A DNA stretch of 64,000 bases from Acheta domesticus (GCA_031308135.1 JAHLJT010008756.1:71273821-71337820), one strand, 5' to 3'. Counted from the stretch's first letter, positions 1 to 10,946 are shown. The notes: generated from the sequence alone by a model not told the origin. Made by a program: numbers and translations.

Positions 1-278
1 CACACATTAAACGGCCCCACACATTAAACGGCCCCACACATTAAACGGCCCCATACATTAAACGGCCCCACACATTAAACGGCCCCACACATTAAACGGC
101 CCTACACATTAAACGTCACCACACATAAATCGGTCCCACACATTAAACGGCCCTACACATTAAACGTCACCACACATAAATCGGTCCCACACATAAACGG
201 CCCCACACATAAAACGACCCGTTCATAATACGGCCTCACACTTCATCGGCCCCACAAATAAAACCGCCCTGCAACTAA
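1..278. repeat. 17-bp tandem satellite array (cut by window edge)
   Basis: Tandem copies of a 17-bp unit, consensus ACACATTAAACGGCCCC, run from the first base. The first six or so units are almost identical. Later units carry variants (TCGGTCCC, CGTCACC, loss of one T), so the array decays to the right and fades near 270. The array probably extends left of the window. Confidence 0.93.
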
Positions 279-789
279 AATCGCTCCTTTGACAACTGAC
301 GTCACTATAATTCCCGTCTCATCACCTGTCCCCACAACTTGTTCACATCCGCTGCAAGCGCAGCTATCACAATCGCCGCCACCAGGGGCATCGCCACCAC
401 TTTCATTGAAACCAGAAATATTTCCTTCAGTACTCGCAAGTACTGCCACTACCTTACCCACTTTCATTACCACCGCCACGTCTACAATAGCCACCATTAA
501 AACTTCCATCATCAGATCCACTGCTGCTACATCTACCACTGTCATCACAACCACCACATCTGTATTCGCCGATCACCGTCGCTCACTCTGCCAGTAACTT
601 ACCACTGGCAACACAGTCGCCTTCGCTACCGCAGCCATTTTCGATGCAACTTCACACGTCATCTCTATGTATGCTTTCACTACACTCGCCACCATTGCAT
701 TCGCTGACAATTCGCACGCCGCCATTGCAGCCACCACTACTGAACAGTGGCGTATACTGCTTTCATGCAATGGGCTACCGCTGACTTAA
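279..789 (+). other. Low-complexity Thr/Ala/Ser-rich stretch with 3-bp periodicity
   Basis: From the ATG at 289 one plus-strand frame reads to 789 with a single TAA at 595-597. It is dominated by codons with C in the second position (ACN, GCN, TCN, CCN), giving a Thr/Ala/Ser-rich peptide of about 166 codons. The minus strand is also partly open (243-557, Val/Met-rich), as expected for a degenerate CAC/ACC-type trinucleotide repeat. No domain, signal peptide or splice context is recognised. It may be an old simple repeat rather than a gene. Confidence 0.5.
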
Positions 790-1039
790 GAAATAATCTT
801 TCATTATGTAACTACACCTAATCACGTAATATTAGTAAACCAACAAAAAATTACTATTTATTTTATCAACTGAGGAATTGATATTTTAGTTCAACTATTC
901 ACAGGTAAAAAGAGATAATACGAGAAAAATAATCATTAACGCTTTCAAATTTCTCCAACGTGGACACCAAGTCGAACATTTTGGGCAGTAAACGACTTTC
1001 AGTTTTTTTTTATGAAGCAAGTTTTCGCGCTATAAGCAA
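790..1039. other. AT-rich spacer
   Basis: AT-rich sequence between the low-complexity stretch and the 28-bp minisatellite. Nothing recognisable. Confidence 0.5.
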
Positions 1040-1458
1040 GACTCGCGCTCAGCCAATCTCGAAGTGCGACTCGCGCGCAGCAAATATCGGACCGTGACTC
1101 ACGCGCAGCCAATCTCGGAGTGCGACTCGTGCACAGCACATCTCAGACTGCAACTCGCGCACAGCAAATCTCGGACTGCGACTCGCACGCAGCACATCTC
1201 ATACTGCATCTCGTGCACAGCAAATCTCGGACCTGCGACTCGCGCGCAAGCAAATCTCGGGCTGCGACTCGCGCGCAACCAATCTCGGAGTGTGACTCGC
1301 GCGCAGCAAATCTCGGACCGCGACTCGCGCGCAGCAAATATCGGACCGCGATTCACGCGCAGCCAATCTCGGAGTGCGACTCGCGCACAGCAATCTCAGA
1401 CTGCAACTCGCGCAGAGCAAATCTCGGACTGCGACTCGCACGCAGCTAATCTAGGAGG
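1040..1458. repeat. 28-bp GC-rich minisatellite, about 15 copies
   Basis: About fifteen head-to-tail copies of a 28-bp unit with core GACTCGCGCGCAGC followed by AATCTCGG and a variable GAGTGC/GACTGC/GACCGC end. Unit types (AGCCAATCTCGGAGTG, AGCAAATATCGGACCG, AGCACATCTCAGACTG) recur in a partly ordered way, suggesting a higher-order repeat. Single-base indels near 1233, 1252 and 1391 shift the phase. Open frames on both strands here are by-products of the repeat. Confidence 0.93.
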
Positions 1459-2027
1459 AGGCTCGTGGGGGCTAACTCGGGCTCGTGCAGTAATTGATTC
1501 GAAACCTTCGACATAAAATCCTGTAAGTGTGCTGCTGCTAAAAATTGTCCTGCCCTGTCCTGCTTCCTAACAGATTTTAGAAGTTGAACTCTAATTTTGT
1601 GGAGTACGGCAAACAAAAGGATTGATACATCACATTACAATAGCAAAATTAAGCACAAAATTTGGCTCAGTAGAAAACTAAATTTGTTTTTTAAACGAAA
1701 ATCATTGTTGATTTACTAAATAGAAAGATTGTTGACAGTGTGCAGAGTTTTTAATCGAGTAAGTTCTTTTGAACGAAATGTATTAATAAATTCTGTTATT
1801 AATTAGTAAATAACATTTGTTAAATTATGCTTTAAAAAAGGAATTTTGTTGACAACACAAAAAGGGGTACTTTTTGAGTAAACAAACAGTGGCTTATTTT
1901 ACTATCAAAATGAATCAACGAGTAAGCATCCAAGAATATACTGAGTACCTTGTAGTCCATTTATTAATAAGACACATTCATTCCCATTCAATAAATATTG
2001 TTCAATTAACGATGAAAATATTATTTT
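1459..2027. other. AT-rich intergenic sequence
   Basis: No open frame of note, repeat or structural signal was found. Confidence 0.5.
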
Positions 2028-2290
2028 TCTTCTGGTTTAGTGGTTAGGCCGTACCTGATTGCGCATTTTGGGATAATCTCGGTTCACCGTCTGAATCCAC
2101 ATCCACGACGCCTCCTTGCAGTGACTACCGGTTGAGAAGCTCATCTCTTTGCAAACTGGCGCAATACTGGTCTCTTCTCCGCCCCCGATCCCGCCTTCAT
2201 TGCCTCCCCCGCCCTACCGCGCGCGAGCCGTAGAGAACATCTGAATCGCTCGCCCCACATACTTCACGCACCGATAACTTCAGAGCCTGA
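2028..2290 (+). repeat. Possible tRNA-derived SINE with GC-rich body
   Basis: TGGTTTAGTGGTTAGG near 2035 resembles a pol III A box and GGTTCACCGTCTGAATCC near 2091 is a weak B-box-like sequence. It is followed by a GC-rich stretch with several CCGCCC/CCCGCC motifs (2170-2230). No second copy was seen in the window, and the B box is poor, so this could equally be a short promoter-like patch. Confidence 0.25.
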
Positions 2291-3757
2291 TAAGAGAAGA
2301 CTATTACCGAAGAGTATGTGTTGTAATTCTCCGTAGACCATAATGTGGATCTATCCCCCCCTACATCTTCAAATAACGTTACATGCGATTTAGCATATCC
2401 TTTTTTGTGCTCACCTGATTTCAGAGTTCAGACCTTCTGTCTGTGTTCAGTCAGATGAGCAGAATTTTTCACGGACATTGAACAGAATCCTCTTCGTTTT
2501 TTGTTGTTCGTCTCTCAATATCTACGTCGTAAAAGCGTGCGCTGATTTCTTACCGTTATTGTGCAGTAATGAAACCGACGCGGTCTTTTTGAATAAACGT
2601 CCAAAACGAGTGGCTCAAAACAAGCGACGCGTGAAAAGTGCGCCCGCGGAGGTTGTCCTCTTGCGTCTGATACATGTGGCACATGGAGCAATATTTTGTC
2701 CTGGACGTCAACGAAGTCGACACAGATGACCTATGTAGTTTTGTCTTGGAGTGCTTTCCGCGTACAAATGTAATTAACGAGGCCGTAATGAAGATAACGA
2801 TGGCAGTGTTGCCATTAAGTTTATAATGCGAATACCACTTTCTGACACTAGAATATGGAGCTCACTATTTCGAATGTTGCGCGAATTTATTTCAATTTCT
2901 AGTACACGACTCCAACTAATTAAATGAGATATCTGGAAGATATTTATCTTTGACTTACACGTGAATTTGGAATTTAGAATAGCATTTTTAACTAAATTCT
3001 TTTAGTGCACAACCAGAGTGACAAATTTAAAATAATATTATATGTCAGCTTGTTAATGCAACGTGGTTTTGATGAGATAAAATATAATTACTTCTAAAGA
3101 GGTTTTCTTGAGAATCGATGTTCGACTTAATTTTCCTAAAATGTGATGTTAATAAATTCACTCATTCATCCTCTTGAAATCATCATATTATATTCAAGAG
3201 CTCGGTATCATATCCCTCATTAAAGCTTATTGCTTATCGCTTTTAAATAATGATTAACACTAAACTCCAAATATTATCTTATTTACCTTTTGCATCTGAT
3301 TCTCCACGAAATTCACACACTCTATTAAGTTTTCAGTATTTTCACGCTAATATAGTGTTCATGGTACTTTTCGTGATGGATTGTGGTACAGTAAATTTGA
3401 GTTATATATTCTTTAAAATTGCAAAAGTACTCTCGATCTATGCAAGGAGATTAGAATCGACTTTTTTCAACCTTCTTTATTCTATGAACGAGAAGAGCTT
3501 CGAGAAGTCAATACCTATACCGCATATGAATGATTTTGTTACTTAATTTCCGAAATGTAAAAATGATCAAAAATTAAAGCTTTTGCAATTATACAAAATA
3601 CGTAAATATTTTAGAAATAATATACAAAATAAAAGTAATTTCACATTTTAATTTCTAACAAGTAATATAAGATTTTTTTGTGGAAAACAGGATCTGATTG
3701 CATAGTTATGAAAGCTAAAATTGCAAGGCAAATATAAATTCAAAAAATAATTTCAAC
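2291..3757. other. Intergenic, no supported gene
   Basis: Two short open frames occur (2478-2729, 83 codons, basic C-terminus; 3250-3546, 98 codons, hydrophobic) but neither has a recognised motif, compositional shift or clear splice context. The rest is AT-rich. Confidence 0.4.
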
Positions 3758-3991
3758 TCATCCTCTGCGAAAGCAGATAGGTTTAAACTCAATTCGATTT
3801 TCCATATTCACCAAAGTAGTTATCGTAGGAGTTTTTTCAGGCTCATCCCAAACCAGAGTCGGCTCAAGATACCTATCCAACCTACACAGTTGAACGTTTT
3901 GATATTTTTCAAGATGTACCGAGAGCACAACTAACCAAACGAGAAGACAAAGCAGATAACCGCGATTACTTCTCCAACTCTCCATTGTCAA
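3758..3991 (-). CDS. Unrecognised 77-codon ORF with N-terminal hydrophobic segment
   Basis: A minus-strand frame of 77 codons begins MTMESWRSNRGY and has a strongly hydrophobic segment (residues ~12-27, LLCLLVWLVVLSVHL) that could be a signal peptide or membrane anchor. A polar tail with four Pro follows and it ends FKPICFRRG. The peptide looks less random than nearby frames, and GGT/GTA donor-like sequences occur inside, so it could be an exon of a membrane or secreted protein. No family is recognised and no neighbouring exon was found. It may well be chance. Confidence 0.2.
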   Translation of the reverse strand: MTMESWRSNRGYLLCLLVWLVVLSVHLEKYQNVQLCRLDRYLEPTLVWDEPEKTPTITTLVNMENRIEFKPICFRRG

Positions 3992-4863
3992 GGGTTCAAC
4001 ATCGAGTCTGCAATCGCATTTAAATCACAAGGCAAAACTAGTAAGCAACTTAAACCGCGATTAATTAAAAAGTAAACGACGTTTAACACGTAATAAACTG
4101 TGATGAAACTGGCCTAGGTGTATAAGATATGACGTAGAGTAATTTGTACATCAAATTTATACCCAAATTATATCTAAGGAAATTCTTCTTCATTTACATC
4201 TACAGTCCTAATTCAATGTGCAACTTTAATTTATTTTATGAAGAAAATTTGGCTTTCCAAAAATGGTGGTAGATACAAAACAGAAGATATATCTTTGCAA
4301 ATTGCTTACACCTTCAACATCTCTGCTGGTCTACCTCGTCTGTACTATTCTTAATGAAGAACGTAAGAATAAATCTGGTACATTTACGGATGTTACTGAC
4401 AGCGGGAGAAGCGGACAGAAGAAAAATAAATCAAGCAGATAGCTTTTTTACAGTAATGAAATTAACCAATTCAAGTGATTTAAATTAAAAATTAATTGTA
4501 GTTATTTACTTTCATTCTTTAGTAAATGCATTTACAATAATACATTCCATTACAAAGTCGTTCACATGTGACAAATATCCCTCTTCATTAATTTGTACAA
4601 ATCACGTTTCATAAACATATAGGAAATAAAAAACACATCGTAATTTATAATGATAGGCTACCCAAATTTTCTTTCAAATACTTAAAATATTACTCTCATT
4701 TCTTTATACGATTATTTCTAAACTAAGCTTTTCTAAACATGCTGTTGCAACTTTCGTTCGGCGTATTTCTGGCTCCTTTCCCTTTTGTTTCTTAAATAAT
4801 CGTTAATGTTCTATTTGTCAACGGAATTTGTTCTTTCGCACAGCCTCAAGGTAATGCAATTTC

Positions 4864-4866
<3 letters not shown>
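3992..4866. other. AT-rich intergenic sequence
   Basis: Nothing recognised apart from the minus-strand 3' flank of the LINE relic beginning at 4867. Confidence 0.4.
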
Positions 4867-4906
<40 letters not shown>

Positions 4907-4907
4907 T
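4867..4907. repeat. (ATT)n microsatellite
   Basis: About 13 ATT units. It lies at the 3' side of a minus-strand LINE relic, which fits a TAA-targeting LINE on the other strand. Confidence 0.95.
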
Positions 4908-5656
4908 TCCATTACATCGCGACTAGATGTGACGAGTCGGCTGAATATAAAATCTACTCCAGGTTGCAACCAGCTACCTAAGGAGCAGATCCGGTGACTA
5001 TCAGTGCCTCTACAATACTTTACGCAGAATGTGGGCTGTTCCAAATAAAGCAATTTCTTGCACTTCCCAGTCTTTTGAATTACCAGGGAGTTTAGACAGG
5101 TTCTTACTCAAATTTTGCGGAACAAATCCCAGAGCTCCGATAACTATCGGGACAACCTGTGCTTTTACGCCCCACATTCGGCTGATCTCGATTTCCAAAC
5201 TCTTGTATTTAAGACGTTTCTCTGCCTCCTTGGTAACGACGTTTTGATCGCAAGGTACAGCAACATCGATAAGTAAACACGATTTTTTCGCCAAATCCCG
5301 GATAACTATATCCGGCTTGTTTGCCGCTATCGTGCGATCAGTTTAAATTTGTTGGTCGTACAATATCGTACACAATCCAACAGACGTCACCGGTTTTGGT
5401 GAGTGTTCGTACCACTTGAGGCATGTGTTTGGAACTTCGAGGGCGGTACAGATCTGCCAGTGGAGGTAGCTACACACCCTATCATGTCTTTTCAGGTATT
5501 CGGTCTTTGCTAGGATTAGACAAGCTGAGACAATATGATCAATGGTTTCTACTTGCTCCTGGCAAATGCGGCATTTATCATCTTAGGAAATTTTGAGAAC
5601 CGCTTTATCATAATGTCGTGTTTTCAACGCCAGTATCATACACAGTCCAAGAGACG

Positions 5657-5657
<1 letters not shown>
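4908..5657 (-). mobile_element. 5'-truncated LINE relic, Dong/R4-like (copy 1)
   Basis: Minus-strand remnant of a non-LTR retrotransposon retaining the region after the reverse transcriptase: a CCHC finger and a restriction-like endonuclease (RLE) domain, then a 3' UTR ending in (TAA)n. RLE-type LINEs of the Dong/R4 group are known to insert into TAA repeats, and both ends here abut (ATT/TAA)n tracts, which supports that assignment. The clade call is inference from motif order and target, not from a search. Confidence 0.7.
5010..5578 (-). pseudogene. CCHC finger plus restriction-like endonuclease domain of a LINE, one in-frame stop
   Basis: The minus-strand frame reads a C-x2-C-x8-H-x4-C finger (CRICQEQVETIDHIVSAC), then WYEHSPKPVTSVGL. 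An in-frame TAA (5343-5345) precedes ANKPDIVIRDLAKK and LLIDVAVP. The KPD followed after 14 residues by D matches the R/KPD-x12-14-D signature of LINE restriction-like endonucleases. After this come KYKSLEIEISRMWGV, VVPIVIGALGF and TAHILRKVL, the conserved C-terminal block of these proteins. The downstream open part (5010-5294) is 94 codons. The reverse transcriptase itself is missing, so the copy cannot be functional. Confidence 0.75.

Positions 5658-5702
<45 letters not shown>
5658..5702. repeat. (ATT)n microsatellite
   Basis: About 15 ATT units between LINE copy 1 on the left and LINE copy 2 on the right. It serves as the 3' tail/target tract of copy 2. Confidence 0.95.
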
Positions 5703-6610
5703 TTCTTTAATATCGAGGTTTGCCCAGCCACGGTTTCAGGTTTGAGGGATCTCTAGACATACCACATTCATAGTTTTCTACATTTAAAACCGTGCGAACA
5801 ATTTGACAAGTTTTAAGAATGACTGTCTTTTGAGCTTTTGAAACAATTTTGTGAGGAGGAAGACCTAATTTTCCTAATAATACTTTAGCTTTTTGTAAAC
5901 AAAACAAGTTGCTTCATTACAAGTGTATAAACTCAACAGACTCAAGTTTGTATATTTTTTATATTCTATTGAGAGGGGAATGTATTATGATATTTTTTGT
6001 TTTTGCTTTTTTGATATCGTGATCTGCAGGGTGTGTTATATCAGTGATGAATGCTTTCTTTTTCTGTACGATATGTAGTAGAATGGTTTATTTGCAGGAA
6101 TCGTTTTCTCAGTATGTATTGCAAGGTCATAACATATTTTTAACTAATTACTTTCTATGGCATGTATAGCTTTGTATTCATAATAAGAGATGATTTCCTC
6201 TTCTACCAGTAGCTAATGTTTGGTTACCAGTGCTTGGTGTACGATACTTGAAGTTAGTTTGTGACGGCGTAGATTATTCTGTTTTGGCGATATTTGTGCA
6301 CCCAGTTGTGAAGTGATCTAGAGTTTTTCGATGACATACTCTACATTCGTCTTAACTTCTAGTTTTTCAATTAATCTTTCTTAGCTATTAATTGAAATAA
6401 CTTGGTTCTGAATTGCTTGAATGAGACCCTCAGTCTCTCCGTATGGAACTCCATCTCTGAGCCACCGCACTGAAGAATCATAGTTGGCACTTTCAAGAGC
6501 ATGGGGAAAACTGCCATGGACAGGTTCGGACTTCCAAACCTGTAATCCTTCCTTGATTGACCTGATATCAAGCTCGTACGCATTGTTGCAGATAACTTTT
6601 GTCACATAAT
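5703..6610 (-). mobile_element. Dong/R4-like LINE relic (copy 2, different subfamily)
   Basis: The minus strand, read from about 6605 to 5707, gives three blocks in the correct order. The first is a linker between reverse transcriptase and endonuclease (6381-6605; EPVHGSFPHALE, SSVRWLRDG, ETEGLIQAIQNQ). The second is a decayed finger/endonuclease region (~5960-6330; IPANKP followed by ITDITHPADHDI). The third is the C-terminal block (5707-5907; KLGLPPHKIV, QKTVILKTCQIVRTVL). Several stops and frameshifts separate them. The sequence differs enough from copy 1 to be another subfamily. It ends at the (ATT)n tract. Confidence 0.65.
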
Positions 6611-6689
6611 ACTACTGTTTCATGTAGAAGCGACACTTCATATTGAGTTATCAAGTACTTTTTCAGATTTTTACTTGACGGTTATTATT

Positions 6690-7270
6690 ATTATCATCAT
6701 CATCATCATCTAAATTTAGAACTAAAGAGGCTATGTCTCAGTTAAGTGTTTTTCAGGTTACAATCAGATTCCATAGAAGCAGATCTAGTGACTGTGGGTG
6801 CCTCTACAAACTTTTGCCCACAATATTGGCTTTTTAAGAATAAGCGATATCTTGAAATTTCCAGTCTTTTGAATGATCAGATAGTTTGTACAAGTTCTTA
6901 CACAGACTTGGTGGAACACATTCCAGACTCCCATTATGATCGAGACGACCTGTACTTAAAAATTCTTCGCCTTCCTGATATGGATTTCCAAACTCTTGCA
7001 TTTAAAACGTTTCTCTGACTCCTTGGTTACACGGTTCCCATTGTGTCGTACAGTAACGTATGTAAGAAGACATGACTTTTACAAAATATCGGATAATAAT
7101 ACATAGTTTGTTTGCAACTATCGTACAATCAGTGTTGGTCGTACAGTATCATACACAGTCCAAGAGACGTCACAGGTTTCGGTGAGTACTCATAGCACTT
7201 GAAAAATGTGCTTGGATTTTTGAGGTGTTTTGTGATCAGGAAGTGGAGGTAATCGATTGTGAGGCAGGCG
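6690..7270 (-). mobile_element. Dong/R4-like LINE relic (copy 3, close to copy 1)
   Basis: Nucleotide similarity to 4920-5470 is clear across the 3' UTR (GATC-GTGACT-TGCCTCTACAA block), the C-terminal coding block and the segment coding KCYEYSPKPVTSLGLCMILYD (the counterpart of WYEHSPKPVTSVGL in copy 1). It is more decayed, with many stops in the endonuclease part. Its 3' side is a short mixed ATT/ATC tract (6692-6711) rather than a long (ATT)n. Confidence 0.65.
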
Positions 7271-8099
7271 GTACAGGACATGCTTCTCCATGACGTCACA
7301 TTGCGGAGTGGTGTATATGGATGGAAAGGGAATGGGAAAAGATTGTGCGCAGTTCGTAGACAGATGTGTGAGATCTGCTCTGGAAGTGGGAACCATCCAT
7401 ACGTAACGCAAATTTGGAATAATTTTAATACCTCCTTTCCCCTCGGTATGCCCAAATAACGCGTGCTTGAACTTCCCTTAAATAATTACGTAAGGCTTGT
7501 GACAACATTCTCCCTTGCAAGAAGTGAAAATAAATTACAGTACAATGAAAACTATGTGTGTTCATTTTATTTGTGTTATATATTAAAATTTACGCTAATC
7601 AAAGTCGGAATTAGTAGGCGATGCTGGCTGCACCTAACAATAAGATTGGGGGCTAGTTGTGAGTGAAGGAACGACGCATAGGCCAAAAAATGTTTGATCA
7701 CAAGTCGTGCACAAGCCGTCGTGGATGAGTCTAGAGGCGAGAGTCTACTGCGCCAATTTAAATGGATTTTAGAATAAACTACAAATCCGTTTTGAATATT
7801 TTTTAAAACAAATGCTTTTAAAACAAATTAATTAGTTAATATTGTAATGTTTTAGTATAAGAATTAAAAATAGGAAATTACATCACACAAATGCACACGA
7901 GCGCGAGTGTGCATGCCCTACATATTTCGAAAATATTGACTAGGCTTCTTGTAAAATACATCAAAAAAATCGAATTATCCGCTTCTCATTCGAAGGGTCG
8001 CAATATCTCACAGATCGATTTGAGAATACCAATTTTGGTGAAAATCCTAACCAGGGTATATCCGCTAGAGTTGTTCAGGCAGCCAGACATACTGATGGA
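7271..8099. other. Intergenic sequence
   Basis: A minus-strand open frame continues to 7455 beyond the recognisable LINE similarity but shows no further motif. The remainder is AT-rich with nothing recognised. Confidence 0.4.
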
Positions 8100-8300
8100 C
8101 AGACGGACAGACGCCACACGAACAGACACCACACGAACAGACGCCACACGAACAGACGCCACATGAACAGACGCCACACGAACAGATGCCACACGAACAG
8201 ACGCCACACGAACAGACGCCAACACGAACAGACGCCATACGAACAGACGCCAGACGGACAGGCGCGTCACGGACGGATGCCAGACAGACGCCAGAAGGGC
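8100..8300. repeat. 15-bp minisatellite (ACACGAACAGACGCC)
   Basis: About nine copies of ACACGAACAGACGCC lie in tandem from about 8108, preceded by GGACAGACGGACAG and followed by diverged CAGACG-rich units to about 8300. The position after a unique AT-rich leader resembles the GACA/GACG tract inside the ~2 kb repeat family at 29.7 kb, but the flanks do not align convincingly. Confidence 0.9.
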
Positions 8301-10429
8301 AAACGCTAGACTGATGGACAGTTTTGCCACAATATTTCCAGTACTAAGAACCCCTCTCCCCCAAAATATGGATTCTGACTAAACGAATACAGCGTACTAG
8401 GGTAAGTAATTTCTTTAAATGGGAAAACGAATTCTCACCTTTTTCAGTATCAGATACAGACAAAACGAGTTTCCTGTCAAAAAATCGTCGATTTTCTATC
8501 ATCAATCTACCAAAATGGCGGATGTTATGCTCTATGGGTAATACTTAGCACTGCCAATAAATCTGATTCCGGCAACAAATTTGATTCATTGTAATAAAAA
8601 CGTTTCTCGTAAAATCAAAGAAAAAGATATAAAATCACAAACTTTCATTATTTTTCAGAAATGCTGAACATTAACATCCTGTCATAAGCCATTGTTTCTA
8701 AATCAGGTAAAAAATAAGATATATTGGTTTGAATTTTATAGCATCGTCGACAAATTACTTATTGGAAAAGAAAAATAATTTAATCAATGACGATGTAAGT
8801 GTGCCTTTGCAAAATGTAAAACATTTCAGCATATCATTTAAACACATTTTTAAAATACGTGTGCGCATGGTTGAAAAACAAGATGCACTAATTGCCCTAT
8901 TGAGTTCTGAGTCGTAAATTGTAATAGATGATCCAGCAGAGCGATTAATGAGAAGCAGATCGTAGAGAACAAAAGGCAGCTCTATACTAAATGAAGTGTT
9001 CCGTGACGAAATTCAATCAAGGTATTGATTGTTTGAGGTTATGGCGCTGGTGACGATGCTAGGGACCTTTGAAACCTCGATTAAGGCTACGAAAATGATT
9101 GCGTTGTTTCCACTCTCTGCTAAATGATTATTGGTCTATCTTGGCACATTAAAGAGTTTTTTATGTTCTCTCAGTGAAATAATTTGTCTTGCGTGATGAT
9201 AGTCACTTGCTTTTAGTTTCTATTTTCTTCATTTTCCTTTTAAATTACTACTTGTACCTCTTTGAATATTCTATTACCTTCCTTCCTGACTTTTCTATAT
9301 CACTTTACTTTATCGCTACGGAGTAGACAGAAAGTTAAGTAATTCTGTGCAATAACAGGTGCATTTTTCGCAGAAAAACTCATATTATAGGGCCCTGGTA
9401 ACGAAAAAGTGGATATATCTAGTTGCTATATTTTTCCGCGTCTACAACTACAGTTATGAATATAGAGATGTTTTCCCTTAATGAAATCCCTTCCTTAAAG
9501 GTAGATTTTGAAATAACGTCATGTACAGGTTTTCGAAAACTGGAGAACTTTTCACGGAACGTTGTGTGAAAATACGGGCGAGAAAGTATGTGCTGTTTTA
9601 GTACCACTAGTTTTCCTGAAATACGAATGAAGTAGGTCTCTTTGTAAATGTCTCTTCAGACATTTTGTTCAGTTCGAGCTCTTATACAATATTTGTTATT
9701 TCAATCCTTTCAATTAATATTTTTGTTTCTGATCTTCACGCTATTTTTATTAATCTTTTATTCCTTTTGGCTTTCATGATATTTTTTTCAAATATCACAT
9801 TTTGCATTCATCCGTCTTGAAGATCAATCCAATTGAATTTCACAACTAAGAATTCGAAACATTTTAAATATTAATTTGAAAATGCCCCCCCCCGCAATAC
9901 TATAACAGAGCAGTATGATGTAATTGTGTAACTGGACACCAAATATCATCACGTGTGCGAATTGAGTGAATAATTTATTAACTTGTAAATTTGGACAATT
10001 TAAATCCATTATCCCACCCGTTAGAAGCAAATAACTAGCAACTGAATATGTTTCCTATATTCGGAATAGTAACGGTACAATTAAAACATGTGTTCCTCCA
10101 TGAACTACATCACACAATACGCCTAAAAGATCAAGGGCATTAAATAAAACGTCCAGTAAAATAAAATCATTCCATTAACCTCTTGCCCTGAGAATCTAAG
10201 TATACTTTCGCATAGCCTTTATGACGTCTCTACAATCAATCTTAATGACGACTCAATACTTCATAATAACAATTAAAACAATAATGGCACATAATTTCTC
10301 CAACTTTTTCTTCTGTCATTAGCCAGAGCATGCGTGATTTATTCCTCGCATGCAATAGGTAAAGAAGGGTTACGACCGCGTCGCTTTTCAAAAGTCTCTT
10401 ATTAAGATATTATTTATGCTCCATTTGAC
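8301..10429. other. AT-rich intergenic sequence
   Basis: No gene supported. A short stretch near 9390-9450 (GTAACGAAAAAGTGGAT) matches in reverse the TATCCACTTTTTCGTT block near the stem-loop end of the ~2 kb family and may be a tiny fragment of it. Confidence 0.4.
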
Positions 10430-10620
10430 AAGGACAATGGGCAGCTCCGAGCAAACGGTCGTTGGCGGGCCTTTGGCTTCATTGGCCACGTGACTGGATA
10501 GCGCTCGGCACATGACAAGCTTGAGACGTCACAGTCGTCTCCGACTGACAAACACGCGTGTCGCTACTGATCGACCACGACTAAACCCAGACGGCATTTT
10601 ACCTAACAGCAGGCTAAATA
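10430..10620. promoter_or_regulatory. Promoter-like GC patch with CCAAT, E-box and CRE-like motifs
   Basis: This patch is clearly GC-richer than its surroundings. It contains GGCGGG (10464), an inverted CCAAT (ATTGG, 10481-10485), a palindromic E-box CACGTG (10487-10492) and a CRE-like GACGTCAC (~10525). Such clustering is common in animal core promoters, but no open frame or downstream exon was identified, so the call is tentative. Confidence 0.3.
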
Positions 10621-10765
10621 TGCATACATATCTTCTTTAAAAAGTTGAAAATGTGTCTGATTATCAACGTTATATCAGTGAATGGAAGCAATGCATAAAA
10701 ATTAACCATTAATACTCGAAGTGACTGAAGAGCCATTTCTCCTCTACGTAACTAATTTTGTTACA

Positions 10766-10946
10766 CAGTAAAACCTCGTTACCACAAATTCGCTTAACAC
10801 GAAATTCGTCGTCAAACGAATAAAATTTGGGTCCGTCGAACAAACGCAGTAACGAGGATATATACAAAAATCGGATAACACGATTTTTATAACAAGAGCA
10901 CCGATTATTTCAGTCCCTTGAAAATCGTGATAACGAGAGTTTACTA
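10766..10946. mobile_element. Short pogo/Tigger-like MITE
   Basis: The left end CAGTAAAACCTCGTTACCAC and the right end (reverse complement TAGTAAACTCTCGTTATCAC) are imperfect inverted repeats framing 181 bp of noncoding sequence rich in CGAATT/AACACGA motifs. CAGTA...CTCGTTA termini are typical of pogo/Tigger-related elements. A clean TA duplication could not be confirmed on the left. Confidence 0.5.

Noticed and set aside
1..278. Telomeric repeat
   Set aside because: The 17-bp unit is unlike TTAGG/TTAGGG-type repeats; treated as a satellite.
1064..1516. 150-codon plus-strand ORF and opposing minus-strand ORFs
   Set aside because: Produced by the 28-bp minisatellite; the period is not a multiple of three and all frames are affected.
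8100..8300. CRISPR-like array
   Set aside because: The 15-bp units are contiguous with no spacers; it is a eukaryotic minisatellite.
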